This document shows, piece by piece, positions 28,222 to 37,871 of a stretch of DNA of 64,000 nt. How positions within the stretch are numbered: the stretch's first letter is position 1; every line of letters starts with the position of its first letter. The DNA comes from Snodgrassella alvi (lineage in GTDB: Bacteria > Pseudomonadota > Gammaproteobacteria > Burkholderiales > Neisseriaceae): contig NZ_MDVC01000057.1 in NCBI RefSeq assembly GCF_002777425.1, positions 1 to 64,000 of the forward strand. Direction: 5' to 3'. Below the pieces are notes generated by a model that saw only the letters and a program-made list of their open reading frames with translations, had not been told where the DNA came from and did not search any database. A program made the translations under genes and the position numbers.

Positions 28222-30285
28222 TTACTCATTCAGCAAAGCAATGTCGGCCACTGCATTCATCTGGTGTGACAAAAACAGTAACAAAGCCAAGCGATTATTT
28301 CTGATCGCTTCATTTTCATCCATTACCATCACATTAGTAAAGAATGTATCCACCTTTTCTTTGATACCAGTCAACTCCGCCAGTGCCTGAACAAAATTCT
28401 GTTGCTTCAGGGCTGCCTGAATTTTTACGGCTACCTGTTCAGTTGCCTGATACAGGTTCTGCTCATCCTGTTGCTGTAAAAGTGTAGTTGTCATAGCAGG
28501 TAAAGCAGAAATATCGACTTTTTTCAGCAAATTGTGCACACGCTTGTTCGCGGCTATTAATGCAGTAGCCTCATCCAGCTGTTTAAACTGAGTTACAGCA
28601 GCCAGCCTCGCTTCCAACTCACCCAGATTCTCCACATTACCAGCCAGCACGGCAGCTACCACATCCTGCGCATAAGTATTCTGTAACAGAATGGCCAGAC
28701 GTGCCTGCATGAATTCGGCTACCTCGCTCACTGTATTAGCAGCCAGTTTGCCAGCAGGAAAAGTATCAAATGCAGCCTGTAATAGCGGTGTTAGCGCCAG
28801 ATTATGCTGCATCAGCATCCGCAGAATACCCAGCGCACTGCGGCGCAATGCGTACGGGTCTTTGTCTCCTGTTGGAATCAGCCCAATACCCCAGATACCC
28901 AGCAAAGTTTCCAGCTTGTCAGCCAGAGCCACTACTGTACCGAGTAAATTATCCGGTAATGCATCATTAGCAAAACGCGGCCAGTAATGTTGCTCAATTG
29001 CCACAGCCACATCGGTATCTTCACCATCATGCAGTGCATAGTATTTACCCATCGTACCCTGCAATTCAGGAAATTCACCAACCATATCAGTAAGTAAATC
29101 CGCCTTAGCCAGCTCGGCTGCTCGAGCTGCCTTATTAACATCAGCACCTAACAGCGGTGCAATTGCTGTCGCCAGCTGGGTAATGCGCTGCACTCTTTCT
29201 GCCTGACTGCCCAGTTTATTGTGGTAAACGACATTTTGCAGACGGGATAGACGGCTGGCCAGAGAGGTTTTCTGATCCTGAAGGTAAAAGAACTCAGCAT
29301 CAGCCAGACGTGCACGCAGCACACGTTCATTGCCATGAATAATATGAACCGGATTTTCAGTCTGTAAATTGGATACCAGCAAAAAGCGGTTAATCAGTTT
29401 GCCTTCACTGTTTAACAGCGGGAAATATTTCTGATTCTGCTGCATGGTTAAAATCAGGCATTCCTGTGGTACCTGTAAAAAGCGCTCATCAAAACCTGCC
29501 TGCAATACTACCGGCCACTCAACCAGTGCCGTTACTTCATCCAGCAAACCTTCAGCATAGGCCACCTGCGCATGCATTGCTTTCTCAGCCTCACTTAAAC
29601 CCTGTTCAATGCGGGCACGACGCTCAGCAAAGCTGGCCACAACCTTACCTTGTTCCAGTAATTGTTGCGCATAATCTGCTGCATGGTTAAATGTAATCCG
29701 ACCCTCACTCAGGAAACGGTGACCTAATGTCCAGTTCTGACTGCTTAATCCCAGCACACTGCCGGCAACGGTTTCAGTACCGTGCAGCATAACCAGCCCA
29801 TGCACTGGCCGGACAAAGGTATAAGTACTGCTACCCCAGTGCATTACCTTGGGAATAGGCAGTTTCTTAATGGCCAGATTCAGAATATCACTTAACAATG
29901 CACTTAATGGCTGGCCAGCCTGAGTATACTCATAAGCAAACACCATCTGTTTGCCATCATCAATCTGGCTGAGCTGGTTAATTTCTACCTGATTACTGCG
30001 GGCAAATCCCAGCAAGGCTTTGGTAGGTTCACCATCTTTCATGCCAGCAGCCACACTCGGGCCTTTTTTCACCATGCGCTGGTCTGCCTGCACTGGTTTA
30101 ACATTCTGTACCAGAACACCTAAACGTCTGGGTGCAGCAAATACCTGATAATCAGCCACACCACTGATGAGTTGTGCTTTCTCCAGTCCTTCAACAACAC
30201 CAGCAGCCAGACTTTCGCCCAGATTATTCAGAGCTTTTGGTGGTAATTCTTCGGTACGCAGTTCAATTAATAAAGGAGCATTCAT
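28222..30285 (-). CDS. glyS: Glycine--tRNA ligase, beta subunit
   Basis: The large subunit of the tetrameric (alpha2 beta2) glycyl-tRNA synthetase, which contributes tRNA binding. The 687-residue protein starts MNAPLLIELRTEELPPKALNNL, typical of GlyS, has the CPQECLILTMQQNQKYFPLL-like segment in the middle (VPQECLILTM) and LIPTGDKDPYALRRSALGILRM in the anticodon-binding-like part. Length is normal. It is 22 bp downstream of glyQ in one operon. Confidence 0.96.
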   Translation of the reverse strand: MNAPLLIELRTEELPPKALNNLGESLAAGVVEGLEKAQLISGVADYQVFAAPRRLGVLVQNVKPVQADQRMVKKGPSVAAGMKDGEPTKALLGFARSNQVEINQLSQIDDGKQMVFAYEYTQAGQPLSALLSDILNLAIKKLPIPKVMHWGSSTYTFVRPVHGLVMLHGTETVAGSVLGLSSQNWTLGHRFLSEGRITFNHAADYAQQLLEQGKVVASFAERRARIEQGLSEAEKAMHAQVAYAEGLLDEVTALVEWPVVLQAGFDERFLQVPQECLILTMQQNQKYFPLLNSEGKLINRFLLVSNLQTENPVHIIHGNERVLRARLADAEFFYLQDQKTSLASRLSRLQNVVYHNKLGSQAERVQRITQLATAIAPLLGADVNKAARAAELAKADLLTDMVGEFPELQGTMGKYYALHDGEDTDVAVAIEQHYWPRFANDALPDNLLGTVVALADKLETLLGIWGIGLIPTGDKDPYALRRSALGILRMLMQHNLALTPLLQAAFDTFPAGKLAANTVSEVAEFMQARLAILLQNTYAQDVVAAVLAGNVENLGELEARLAAVTQFKQLDEATALIAANKRVHNLLKKVDISALPAMTTTLLQQQDEQNLYQATEQVAVKIQAALKQQNFVQALAELTGIKEKVDTFFTNVMVMDENEAIRNNRLALLLFLSHQMNAVADIALLNE

Positions 30286-30307
30286 GCAAGTATTACTTTC
30301 ATTCGGT

Positions 30308-31225
30308 TCAGGCTGTCTGGCCGTTAGTATTTTTTTTCAGTAACGGGAAACCAAGTTTTTCGCGGCTTTCCACATATTTATGCGCAACTGCACGGCTTAA
30401 AGTACGTACACGGCCAATATAAGTGGCGCGTTCAGTCACAGAAATGGCACCACGTGCATCCAGCAGATTAAATGTATGCCCGGCCTTGAGTACCAGCTCA
30501 TAGGCTGGCAGCGCCAGACTGACATCCTCTACGGCCAGCAGGCGTTTGGCTTCCGCTTCATAATGGTTAAACTGCGCCAGTAACCATTCTGCATTACTGA
30601 ACTCAAAATTATAAGTAGACTGCTCTACTTCATTCTGATGGTATACATCGCCATAAGTCACAATCTGCCCGTCCTGAGTTTTAGCCCAAACCAGATCGTA
30701 GACATTTTCAACGCCTTGCAAATACATGGCCAGCCGTTCAATGCCATAAGTAATTTCACCCAGAACCGGTGAGCAGTCCATACCGCCTACCTGCTGAAAA
30801 TAGGTAAACTGTGTCACCTCCATGCCATTGAGCCATACCTCCCAGCCCAATCCCCAGGCACCCAGGGTAGGATTTTCCCAATCGTCCTCAACAAAGCGGA
30901 TGTCATGCTGACGCGGATCAATACCCAGCTCCTGCAAAGAGGCCAGATATAACTCCTGAATATTATCCGGTGCCGGCTTTAACGCCACCTGAAACTGGTA
31001 ATAATGTTGCAGGCGATTCGGATTTTCACCATAGCGGCCATCCTTAGGGCGGCGGGATGGTTGCACATAAGCTGCAAACCAAGGTTCAGGACCCAGAGCG
31101 CGCAGACAAGTGGCCGGATGGCTGGTGCCCGCGCCCACCTCCATATCCAGAGGCTGCAACACCACACAGCCATGGCGAGCCCAGTAATTCTGTAAAGTAA
31201 AAATAATTTCTTGGAAAGTCAGCAT
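30308..31225 (-). CDS. glyQ: Glycine--tRNA ligase, alpha subunit
   Basis: The catalytic subunit of bacterial glycyl-tRNA synthetase. The 305-residue protein begins [20 protein letters not shown] and has the class II motif region [16 protein letters not shown] (about 34-49), with [21 protein letters not shown] next and [19 protein letters not shown] later. I chose ATG 31225 because this matches all GlyQ starts; a frame extending to 31348 adds 41 unrelated residues. It is the first gene of the leftward glyQ-glyS operon. Confidence 0.96.
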   Translation of the reverse strand: MLTFQEIIFTLQNYWARHGCVVLQPLDMEVGAGTSHPATCLRALGPEPWFAAYVQPSRRPKDGRYGENPNRLQHYYQFQVALKPAPDNIQELYLASLQELGIDPRQHDIRFVEDDWENPTLGAWGLGWEVWLNGMEVTQFTYFQQVGGMDCSPVLGEITYGIERLAMYLQGVENVYDLVWAKTQDGQIVTYGDVYHQNEVEQSTYNFEFSNAEWLLAQFNHYEAEAKRLLAVEDVSLALPAYELVLKAGHTFNLLDARGAISVTERATYIGRVRTLSRAVAHKYVESREKLGFPLLKKNTNGQTA

Positions 31226-31403
31226 GACGGGAAATTTCTGATAGTCTGCAAAATTGTCTATTTTACTGTGCTTGCCAGCAGTTGAACAGCCATCATCACG
31301 TTCCTGAATAACCTCCTGATGAATAATAAAATCAAAAAACACTTGCACCTTCTGGCTGGCGGTGAAACGATAGCCTTTTCATTTATTAATTCCATCTCTC
31401 AAA

Positions 31404-32027
31404 ATGTATCGTGGCGAACGCTTTAACGCATATTCTCATCTTATCGGCTTTATCCTTGCCATTGTAGGTACAGGATTTCTCCTAATCAAATCTGCACATT
31501 ATGGAGATACTTACCGCATTGTAAGTTCAGTTATTTATGGTGCCAGCCTGATACTTCTATATGGTATATCAACCCTGTATCATTCTGTTCCTTCACACCG
31601 CGCCAAGGCAGTGTTACAAAAATTTGACCACTGTGCCATTTACCTGCTCATTGCCGGTAGCTATACCCCTTTTACCCTCACAACATTAAACGGTGGCTGG
31701 GGTTGGTCATTACTCGGTGTATCGTGGGCACTGGCAATATTTGGTATCATTCAGGAAGTGACTATTGGCCGCAAAAGCGAAACCCGCATCCTGTCACTGA
31801 TTCTTTATCTGTTGATGGGCTGGCTGATTATTATTGCCATCTATCCGCTGACACAGCGCATGTCTTCACCGGGTTTATTCTGGCTGACTAGCGGCGGTCT
31901 GGCATACAGTATCGGCATTTACTGGTTTATCAATGATGAAAAAATCCGCCATGGACATGGCATCTGGCACTTATTTGTAATGCTGGGCAGTCTGGCACAA
32001 TTTATCTGTGTTTATGCCTATATCTGA
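31404..32027 (+). CDS. PAQR/hemolysin III family membrane protein (TrhA-like)
   Basis: A 207-residue protein with about seven transmembrane helices. The family signatures are ERFNAYSHLIGFILA, ISTLYHSVPSH, KFDHCAIYLLIAGSYTPF and the C-terminal HGIWHLFVMLGSLAQF, whose conserved histidines form a metal site in PAQR proteins. TrhA-type members are reported to affect membrane fluidity rather than act as toxins. The gene is divergent from glyQ. Confidence 0.9.
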   Translation: MYRGERFNAYSHLIGFILAIVGTGFLLIKSAHYGDTYRIVSSVIYGASLILLYGISTLYHSVPSHRAKAVLQKFDHCAIYLLIAGSYTPFTLTTLNGGWGWSLLGVSWALAIFGIIQEVTIGRKSETRILSLILYLLMGWLIIIAIYPLTQRMSSPGLFWLTSGGLAYSIGIYWFINDEKIRHGHGIWHLFVMLGSLAQFICVYAYI

Positions 32028-32093
32028 AATTACGCTAATACAGATACCTGAATACTAATGCCACAAACACCAACTCTAATTACAAACGATTAA

Positions 32094-32975
32094 ATGAAAG
32101 AAATTTTAGTGAAGATATACCTGAAAACCTTGCTTGTAAGTCTGTGCATCCTCACTCTGGTTGCCTGTAGTGGTGAAAAAACCACGCAATCTGCTGCTTC
32201 ATCGGAACAGGTAAAAAAAGAAATTATTATCGGTACTACCGTAGGCGACTTTGCCGATATGGTGCGTGACCAGGTGAAGCCCGAACTGGAAAAACAGGGC
32301 TATAAGGTACAACTATTGGAATTTACCGATTATGTTCGTCCCAATCTGGCGCTGGCAGATAAATCTATTGACATCAACATTTTTCAGCACAAACCATATC
32401 TGGATGATTTTGCCCAGTCGCGCCATCTGGCAATCATACCGGCTTTTCAGGTTCCTACCGGCCCTCTGGGCATATATACCGGTAAGCTGGATGAATTGAG
32501 TGCAGTAAAAAGTGGTTCCAGCGTCTCCGTACCCAATGACCCCTCCAATCTGGCACGTGCACTGGTTATACTGGACAAGCTAGGCTGGATTACCCTAAAA
32601 GCCAACATTAACCCCCTTAAAGCCTCACTGGCTGATATTGCCAGCAATAACAAAAACATCAAACTGGTACCACTGGAAGCCGCCCAATTACCACGCTCCC
32701 GTCACGATGTGGATTTTGCAGTGATAAATGGCAATTTTGCCACCAGCTCAGGCCTGAAATTTACATCAGCCCTGTTCCTTGAACCCGGCTATACCTATGT
32801 TAACTGGGCTGCAATTCGTGCTGCCGACAAAGACAGACAGTGGGTAAAAGACATAACAGCCGCATACAACTCAGCTGCATTTAAACAGTATGCGTTCAAA
32901 CGTTTTGCCGGTTACAAATATCCTGAATCCTGGGGCATACACGGCGACAAAACCGCATCAGTACCCGTACAATAA
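32094..32975 (+). CDS. metQ: MetQ/NlpA-family methionine-binding lipoprotein, no ABC partners adjacent
   Basis: A 293-residue substrate-binding lipoprotein. It has a signal peptide with lipobox LVAC (Cys26 from ATG 32094), a mature start with acidic/Ser linker, then the MetQ body IIIGTTVGDFADMVRDQV, LALADKSIDINIFQHKPYLDDF and VSVPNDPSNLARALVIL. The domain order is typical of lipoproteins that feed methionine to MetNI. No metN or metI lies next to it, so it may be an orphan or act with a transporter encoded elsewhere. A GTG at 32109 is an alternative start. Confidence 0.88.
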   Translation: MKEILVKIYLKTLLVSLCILTLVACSGEKTTQSAASSEQVKKEIIIGTTVGDFADMVRDQVKPELEKQGYKVQLLEFTDYVRPNLALADKSIDINIFQHKPYLDDFAQSRHLAIIPAFQVPTGPLGIYTGKLDELSAVKSGSSVSVPNDPSNLARALVILDKLGWITLKANINPLKASLADIASNNKNIKLVPLEAAQLPRSRHDVDFAVINGNFATSSGLKFTSALFLEPGYTYVNWAAIRAADKDRQWVKDITAAYNSAAFKQYAFKRFAGYKYPESWGIHGDKTASVPVQ

Positions 32976-33056
32976 TTACCCGAATCAGCCCTGAATAGGC
33001 ATTTCGTTACAGGCGTCGATAACGGAATGCTTTTACTACCCATAATGTAAACAAAC

Positions 33057-33392
33057 ATGAAGCCAAACAATTTTATCCCCAGCGATGAACTACCATTAGA
33101 ACAGAAAATCAATCTGGAAACTGCACGTATTAACTGGCATGAACTCCAACCTCATTTTGCCCGTGGCAGCTGTATTTATGTTGCACCAGAACTGGACTTA
33201 GTCAATATTGCACACATGATAGCCGCAGACGACAGCACAACCATTGCACTTTTGATACATGAAGGTAAAATTGGTAAAGTCAGCGATATCATGGCACAGC
33301 AGTATTTTGATTGTAACCAGCCAATGTGGGCTGTTGTGGTAAGGCCATATGTGCTGATCCAGCCAGACAATACTATTGTCGAAAGCAAGTAA
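33057..33392 (+). CDS. DUF2288 family protein
   Basis: A 111-residue soluble protein with the family features ETARINWHELQPHFARG, APELDLVNIAHMIAADDS and the C-terminal FDCNQPMWAVVVRPYVLIQ. The function is unknown. It lies 44 bp upstream of the pilin gene in the same direction. Confidence 0.85.
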   Translation: MKPNNFIPSDELPLEQKINLETARINWHELQPHFARGSCIYVAPELDLVNIAHMIAADDSTTIALLIHEGKIGKVSDIMAQQYFDCNQPMWAVVVRPYVLIQPDNTIVESK

Positions 33393-33436
33393 GCCAAAAA
33401 CATTAAAACTAATATTTATAATAGAAAGAGAACGTC

Positions 33437-33829
33437 ATGCAACGTCACAATCAGGGCTTTACACTCATTGACTTGATGATTACTGTCACCATTATTGCCA
33501 TATTAGCTGTAATTGCCTATCCATCCTACAATAACTATGTGATTAAAGCTCGCGAACAAAATGCCCGTGCTGATATAGTGCGGAATGTCAATAAGCTGGA
33601 ACGCTATTACGCTAAAAATAAAACCTTCAGTGGTTATACGGATACGCTCGAACAAGATAAAAGCGCAACATATTTTACTTTTGCAGGCACCTATGAGCCT
33701 GATAGCTATCGTCTGGTGGCTACACCAACAGCAGCAAATAGTGGTGCGACCAGAGCGGTTGTCTATGACAGTTTACATGGCATGTTATTGTGCGAAGATT
33801 CTTCCGCAGCAAACTGTGATCCTTATTAA
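33437..33829 (+). CDS. Minor type IV pilin (PilE/ComP-like) with Asp5
   Basis: A 130-residue prepilin with a short basic leader, MQRHNQG, cleaved after Gly7, then FTLIDLMITVTIIAILAVIAYPSYNNY, the conserved N-terminal alpha-1 helix. The mature residue 5 is Asp in place of the nearly invariant Glu. The globular part has KLERYYAKNKTFSGYT, as in PilE/ComP-type minor pilins, and the C-terminus has a cysteine pair (CEDSSAANC) that could form the D-region disulphide. A good GAGA-type ribosome binding site precedes it. It probably acts in a type IV pilus or competence pilus. Confidence 0.88.
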   Translation: MQRHNQGFTLIDLMITVTIIAILAVIAYPSYNNYVIKAREQNARADIVRNVNKLERYYAKNKTFSGYTDTLEQDKSATYFTFAGTYEPDSYRLVATPTAANSGATRAVVYDSLHGMLLCEDSSAANCDPY

Positions 33830-33848
33830 ACCCGCGTTCATGCATTTT

Positions 33849-33882
33849 ATACTACTGAAAACCGTATAGTTTTCAGTAGTAT
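33849..33882 (+). terminator. Hairpin after the pilin gene
   Basis: ATACTACTGAAAAC pairs with GTTTTCAGTAGTAT (14 bp). The T run after it is weak. Confidence 0.6.
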
Positions 33883-34016
33883 ATTTACTTTACTAACCTT
33901 ACATTTACCTATCAAGTTATATTAATAGTTGAAAAATTACGAAAAGATTCAATATTTAACTTTGTAATCTCAAGCAAGTAATTAAGTTCTTGACAGAAAA
34001 AACAAAGAGCAGACAT

Positions 34017-34445
34017 ATGGAAATGCTGAAATCACTCCTGCTAATATCAACCACTCTAACACTGGCCAATTCAGCACTGGCGGCCAGCCATCGAAATATT
34101 GCTGATAATGATGGGCTTGATGATGCTGAAAGAATCATCATTCAGATGTACAACCAGCAACAGCAGATTGAAAGAGAAATCGACAAATTATCTGCATCGT
34201 TTTTTCAGGATGATAATCAGGTTAAGCTGTTTAAAAACTGTAAACAGCCAGAATGTCATCAATACAGTGAAACTTCAGCTTTCAGCCTCGATCCGAATCA
34301 AAATTTTACTTATCAGAATCAGATTAGCAGAGATGGTCTGACCAAATCTGTTACTCGAAGTGGCAAATTTAACCATCGCAAGAGCAAACAAACGTTGATA
34401 CTGAATAATGCTGATGGCCAACCAGATGTGTATCTGCATCAATAA
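34017..34445 (+). CDS. Secreted hypothetical protein
   Basis: A 142-residue protein, starting at ATG 34017 with GAGC upstream; a TTG start at 33990 would add nine residues. It has a Sec signal (MLKSLLLISTTLTLANSALA, cleavage after ALA). The mature part has a glutamine-rich stretch (IIIQMYNQQQQIEREIDKL) that could be a coiled coil, two cysteines in CKQPEC and a polar tail. No family was recognised. It follows the pilin gene in the same direction, 188 bp on, which suggests but does not prove an envelope or pilus link. Confidence 0.7.
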   Translation: MEMLKSLLLISTTLTLANSALAASHRNIADNDGLDDAERIIIQMYNQQQQIEREIDKLSASFFQDDNQVKLFKNCKQPECHQYSETSAFSLDPNQNFTYQNQISRDGLTKSVTRSGKFNHRKSKQTLILNNADGQPDVYLHQ

Positions 34446-34490
34446 ATTCCCAGAATCTCAGAATGACATTTATCCAGAAAACAGCAGATC

Positions 34491-34529
34491 AAATAAAAAG
34501 GCAATGAAAAAATCATTGCCTTTTTATTT
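34491..34529. terminator. Terminator between two convergent genes
   Basis: AAATAAAAAGGCAATGA and TCATTGCCTTTTTATTT form a 17-bp hairpin with T and A tracts on both sides, serving both the gene before and the leftward gene after. Confidence 0.85.
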
Positions 34530-34549
34530 AACTATTTATCAGGTAAATT

Positions 34550-35368
34550 TTATTTATGCCTAGATTTAGATGAATTCACTACAGAGCGTTCAATTATCTG
34601 ATCCAATTTATAAACATACTGGCTGGCAGTAGCATCATCCGCCGCACCGGCCGGTTTTACCTCATAGACATTCAAGCGTAATACCTGATTTTCTGCCGGA
34701 TTAAACTGCCAGCCATCAATCGTGCCGGCAAAATTACGCCATACACCAGTTTTAACCTTCACACCCTGATCATTATAGAAAACTTCACGAACTTTCAGGC
34801 ATTGAGCTGCGCCATTATCCGTCTGACAGGTTTGTGTCTGCGGACTTATTTCCCAGAACACTACCGTAGGCTGGCCATACTGGGCAGTGGCTGTAGGCAC
34901 ACCACGCCAGAGCAGATGTTCACCTCGTCGATTTTCAATCCATAACTGCGGCTGAGCATTCTGGGCATTTTCAGTGTTAAGCAATCCGGCATGCAGTTTC
35001 TGCCCATTCATAAAAGCAATAATCGCTGCATCCTGTGCCATCACATCAGGTGCACAGGCCATCATGGTACTCATTGGTGCCTGAATTTGCATATCCTGTC
35101 CGCTTAGCTGGTAAGCAGAACCAATAGAATTACACCCGCCGGAAACATTTAGCCGCTGGCCAGCAAAACTCAGTTTCAAGGCTGAATTCGTCTTGAAATT
35201 AGCCAATGGCCGGCCATGTCGATCAGTAGCTTCTACTAGCTGCCATTCATAAGCGCCTAACTGCTGCACACTAGCAGCACGCATATTAACTTTATGGTCA
35301 GATGTATGTGCACAGGCAGTAAGACTGCCGGCAATCAGGGCAGTTACCACCATTTTTTTGATAGTCAT
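34550..35368 (-). CDS. META and DUF4377 domain lipoprotein
   Basis: A 272-residue lipoprotein starting at ATG 35368, with AAGGAT upstream. The signal ends with lipobox LTAC (Cys19). The META/HslJ domain has WQLVEATDRHGRPL and the NVSGGCNSIGSAYQL motif with MSTMMACAPD; the second part has VFWEISPQTQTCQT and the KVREVFYNDQGVKV region typical of DUF4377. HslJ-like proteins are linked to heat or novobiocin tolerance, but the role here is unproven. The gene is convergent with the secreted hypothetical. Confidence 0.85.
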   Translation of the reverse strand: MTIKKMVVTALIAGSLTACAHTSDHKVNMRAASVQQLGAYEWQLVEATDRHGRPLANFKTNSALKLSFAGQRLNVSGGCNSIGSAYQLSGQDMQIQAPMSTMMACAPDVMAQDAAIIAFMNGQKLHAGLLNTENAQNAQPQLWIENRRGEHLLWRGVPTATAQYGQPTVVFWEISPQTQTCQTDNGAAQCLKVREVFYNDQGVKVKTGVWRNFAGTIDGWQFNPAENQVLRLNVYEVKPAGAADDATASQYVYKLDQIIERSVVNSSKSRHK

Positions 35369-35500
35369 AAGTATATCCTTGCTTAAACGACACAACACCT
35401 GCACATTAAAATAAATCTACGTATAAAACAACTATCATGTTTTATATCACTGCAAGATTGGCTATTATGCAACAGCGGCAACAAATTCAGGAAAATCAGC

Positions 35501-36316
35501 ATGCAAATCGGTATTACTATTATCGGCGATGAAATTTTGAATGGTTCGCGTCAGGATGGCCATTTTATTTTTTTCAGACAGTTACTTCAGCAGCACGGGC
35601 TATATATGGCCTGGGCGCAATATTTACCCGATGATCGGGCAATAATCAGCCGGCAGTTAAAGCAGTCATTTAAAGAAAAAATACCTGTTTTTGTCACCGG
35701 AGGCATAGGGGCCACACCAGACGACCATACACGTCAGGCCTGTGCCAATGCTTTAAACCTGCCATTAACACCTCATCCCGAAGCCCTGAAAGCGATTGAA
35801 GCCATTTCAGTCAAACATGGTGACACATTAGGCAGCCCTGCTCATTTACGACGGGCAAAAATGGCGGATTTTCCTCAGGGAGCGGCACTGATTCCGAATC
35901 CGTTTAACAACATCGCCGGCTTCTCAATCCAAGAACATTATTTTTTACCCGGCTTCCCCAAAATGGCACACCCAATGGCTCAATGGGTATTAGACCAATA
36001 TTACCGGCAGAGCTTTTTCCAATACAAACTGGCCACTAAAGCCGCATTAGTTGACGGCATACCTGAATCGCGAATTGCGCCACTGATGGAGCAGATTGAA
36101 CAAAAATGGCCGGGTATCAAAACTTTCAGCCTGCCCACCATCCGTGATGATTTACCAGCTAATGAACAAATACATCACTACCGGCTCGAATTTGGTTTGA
36201 AAGCCTGGGGTAAAGACTGCGCCACTCTGCCAGAAATCTGGGAAGAGGCTGTACAGAAACTGAAACAGCTTGGCGCCACCCATATCACTCCACTGGATAA
36301 AAGCAGTGAAGGCTGA
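35501..36316 (+). CDS. MoaB/CinA-like molybdopterin-binding-domain protein
   Basis: A 271-residue protein, mostly a MoaB/Mog fold: N-terminal GITIIGDEILNGSRQDGH and FVTGGIGATPDDHTRQA (phosphate-binding GGIG). It belongs to the competence/damage-inducible CinA-like group, but it lacks the C-terminal nicotinamide-nucleotide amidase domain of full-length CinA. The HYFLPGFPKMAHPM region is typical. It is separated from serC by about 300 bp. Confidence 0.85.
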   Translation: MQIGITIIGDEILNGSRQDGHFIFFRQLLQQHGLYMAWAQYLPDDRAIISRQLKQSFKEKIPVFVTGGIGATPDDHTRQACANALNLPLTPHPEALKAIEAISVKHGDTLGSPAHLRRAKMADFPQGAALIPNPFNNIAGFSIQEHYFLPGFPKMAHPMAQWVLDQYYRQSFFQYKLATKAALVDGIPESRIAPLMEQIEQKWPGIKTFSLPTIRDDLPANEQIHHYRLEFGLKAWGKDCATLPEIWEEAVQKLKQLGATHITPLDKSSEG

Positions 36317-36623
36317 ATCCGCATCCGATATAGTGGATTAATATCAGGATAAATCCTGTAATTTATAGAAAAATTACCTGTTTAAATGCTAAAAAAAAGG
36401 GTTTAAAACTATATCCATCGTGCTGACAGGCTGAAAAAACCATACTTTTACCACTTTACATGCAAAATGGTTTTGTATTTGCGTTTCATTTGTCAAGCAA
36501 CTAGAATTCCAGCAACTTACAACAATATCTGGTTTAGCGGTTATCCGGATACCGGTATAGAGCCAGTCGATAGTGTACTAAACCCATCAATCGTACACCT
36601 TAGCAACAGGTATAAATTTATTC
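36317..36623. other. Intergenic region before serC
   Basis: No convincing gene. A 78-codon frame overlapping the serC start is a shadow. No clear promoter pair or hairpin terminator was seen. Confidence 0.4.
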
Positions 36624-37727
36624 ATGACAATACTGAACAAATACAATTTTTCTGCCGGTCCTGCAATACTGCCAGAGGCCGTATTACAAACAGCACAAGC
36701 TGAAATGCTGGATTATAACGGTATCGGCAGCTCAGTCATGACCATGAGCCACCGCTCAGATGCATTTATCAGTATTCTGTATCATGCCGAGCAAGACTTG
36801 CGTCAGCTACTGCATATTCCAGACAACTATAAAATACTGTTTATGCAGGGTGGAGCCAGTGCTCAATTCAATATGGTAGTCATGAATCTGGCCAATGGCT
36901 TTAAACGGGTTGATTCAGTCGTTTCCGGCAACTGGAGCCGGATTGCCCATAGCCAAATGGGCAAACTTTCCAATGCCGAAATACACTTGGCAGCACATGG
37001 CGGCGATTTGTATAACTACACCGACGTACCTGCTCCCGCAAGCTGGGACGTTGACCCGGATTCAGCTTTTGTCCACTATTGCATTAATGAAACCGTACAT
37101 GGCCTGCAATACCGCGATATTCCAAAACCAGACGGGATGCCGCCAATTGTGTGTGATATGTCGAGTGAAATTCTTTCACGGCCGATTAATGTTGCCGATT
37201 TTGGCGTTATTTATGCCGGTGCCCAGAAAAATATCGGTCCGTCAGGAGCCACCATCGTTATTATTCGCGAAGATTTGCTTGAACGCTGCTCCGAACGAAT
37301 CCCCGACGTATGGAATTATCAGAGCCATATCAGCCGTCAGGGGATGTATAACACGCCCGCTACCTATCCGATTTATATTTCCGGTCTGGTATTCCGATGG
37401 CTACAGGCTCAGGGTGGAGTGGAACAAATGCAGGCCATCAATACCATGAAAGCTGAAACCCTGTATTCTGCTATTGACAACAGCAATGGCTTCTATACCA
37501 ATAATGTGCAACAACATGCCCGTTCGCATATGAATGTCATTTTCCATACCCCGGAAAAAGAACTGGACAAAATATTTGTTCAACAAGCTAATGCCCATGG
37601 TTTATGTGCGCTACACGGCTATAAATCAATTGGTGGCATGCGCGCCAGCATTTATAACGCTATGCCCATTCAGGGCGTAGAAGCTTTGGTAAGTTTCATG
37701 CAGGAATTTCAGCGCCGCTACGGCTAA
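36624..37727 (+). CDS. serC: Phosphoserine aminotransferase
   Basis: A PLP enzyme converting 3-phosphohydroxypyruvate and glutamate to phosphoserine (serine pathway); it also acts in PLP biosynthesis. The 367-residue protein begins NKYNFSAGPAILPEAVL and has the PLP-binding lysine in GAQKNIGPSG (Lys202), with MSHRSDAF and GGASAQFNMVVMNL earlier and YKSIGGMRASIYNAMP at the end. Length is normal. A terminator follows at 37747. Confidence 0.97.
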   Translation: MTILNKYNFSAGPAILPEAVLQTAQAEMLDYNGIGSSVMTMSHRSDAFISILYHAEQDLRQLLHIPDNYKILFMQGGASAQFNMVVMNLANGFKRVDSVVSGNWSRIAHSQMGKLSNAEIHLAAHGGDLYNYTDVPAPASWDVDPDSAFVHYCINETVHGLQYRDIPKPDGMPPIVCDMSSEILSRPINVADFGVIYAGAQKNIGPSGATIVIIREDLLERCSERIPDVWNYQSHISRQGMYNTPATYPIYISGLVFRWLQAQGGVEQMQAINTMKAETLYSAIDNSNGFYTNNVQQHARSHMNVIFHTPEKELDKIFVQQANAHGLCALHGYKSIGGMRASIYNAMPIQGVEALVSFMQEFQRRYG

Positions 37728-37746
37728 TTTCCCTGATTTTTTCTTC

Positions 37747-37778
37747 AACCGGTGTAGCGGCAAGGTGCTACACCGGTT
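37747..37778 (+). terminator. Terminator after serC
   Basis: ACCGGTGTAGC and GCTACACCGGT form a GC-rich stem followed by TTTTC. Confidence 0.8.
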
Positions 37779-37871
37779 TTCAGTTTTATCCTGAATCAAT
37801 CATTATTTTGCACTATAAATCATTAATTTGTACCTATTTTTTCTCTTAAAAGATGCAACTTCCGCCTTACC

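Noticed and set aside
36467-36703. 78-codon plus-strand frame overlapping the serC start
   Set aside because: Overlaps the well-supported serC start in another frame and has no family.
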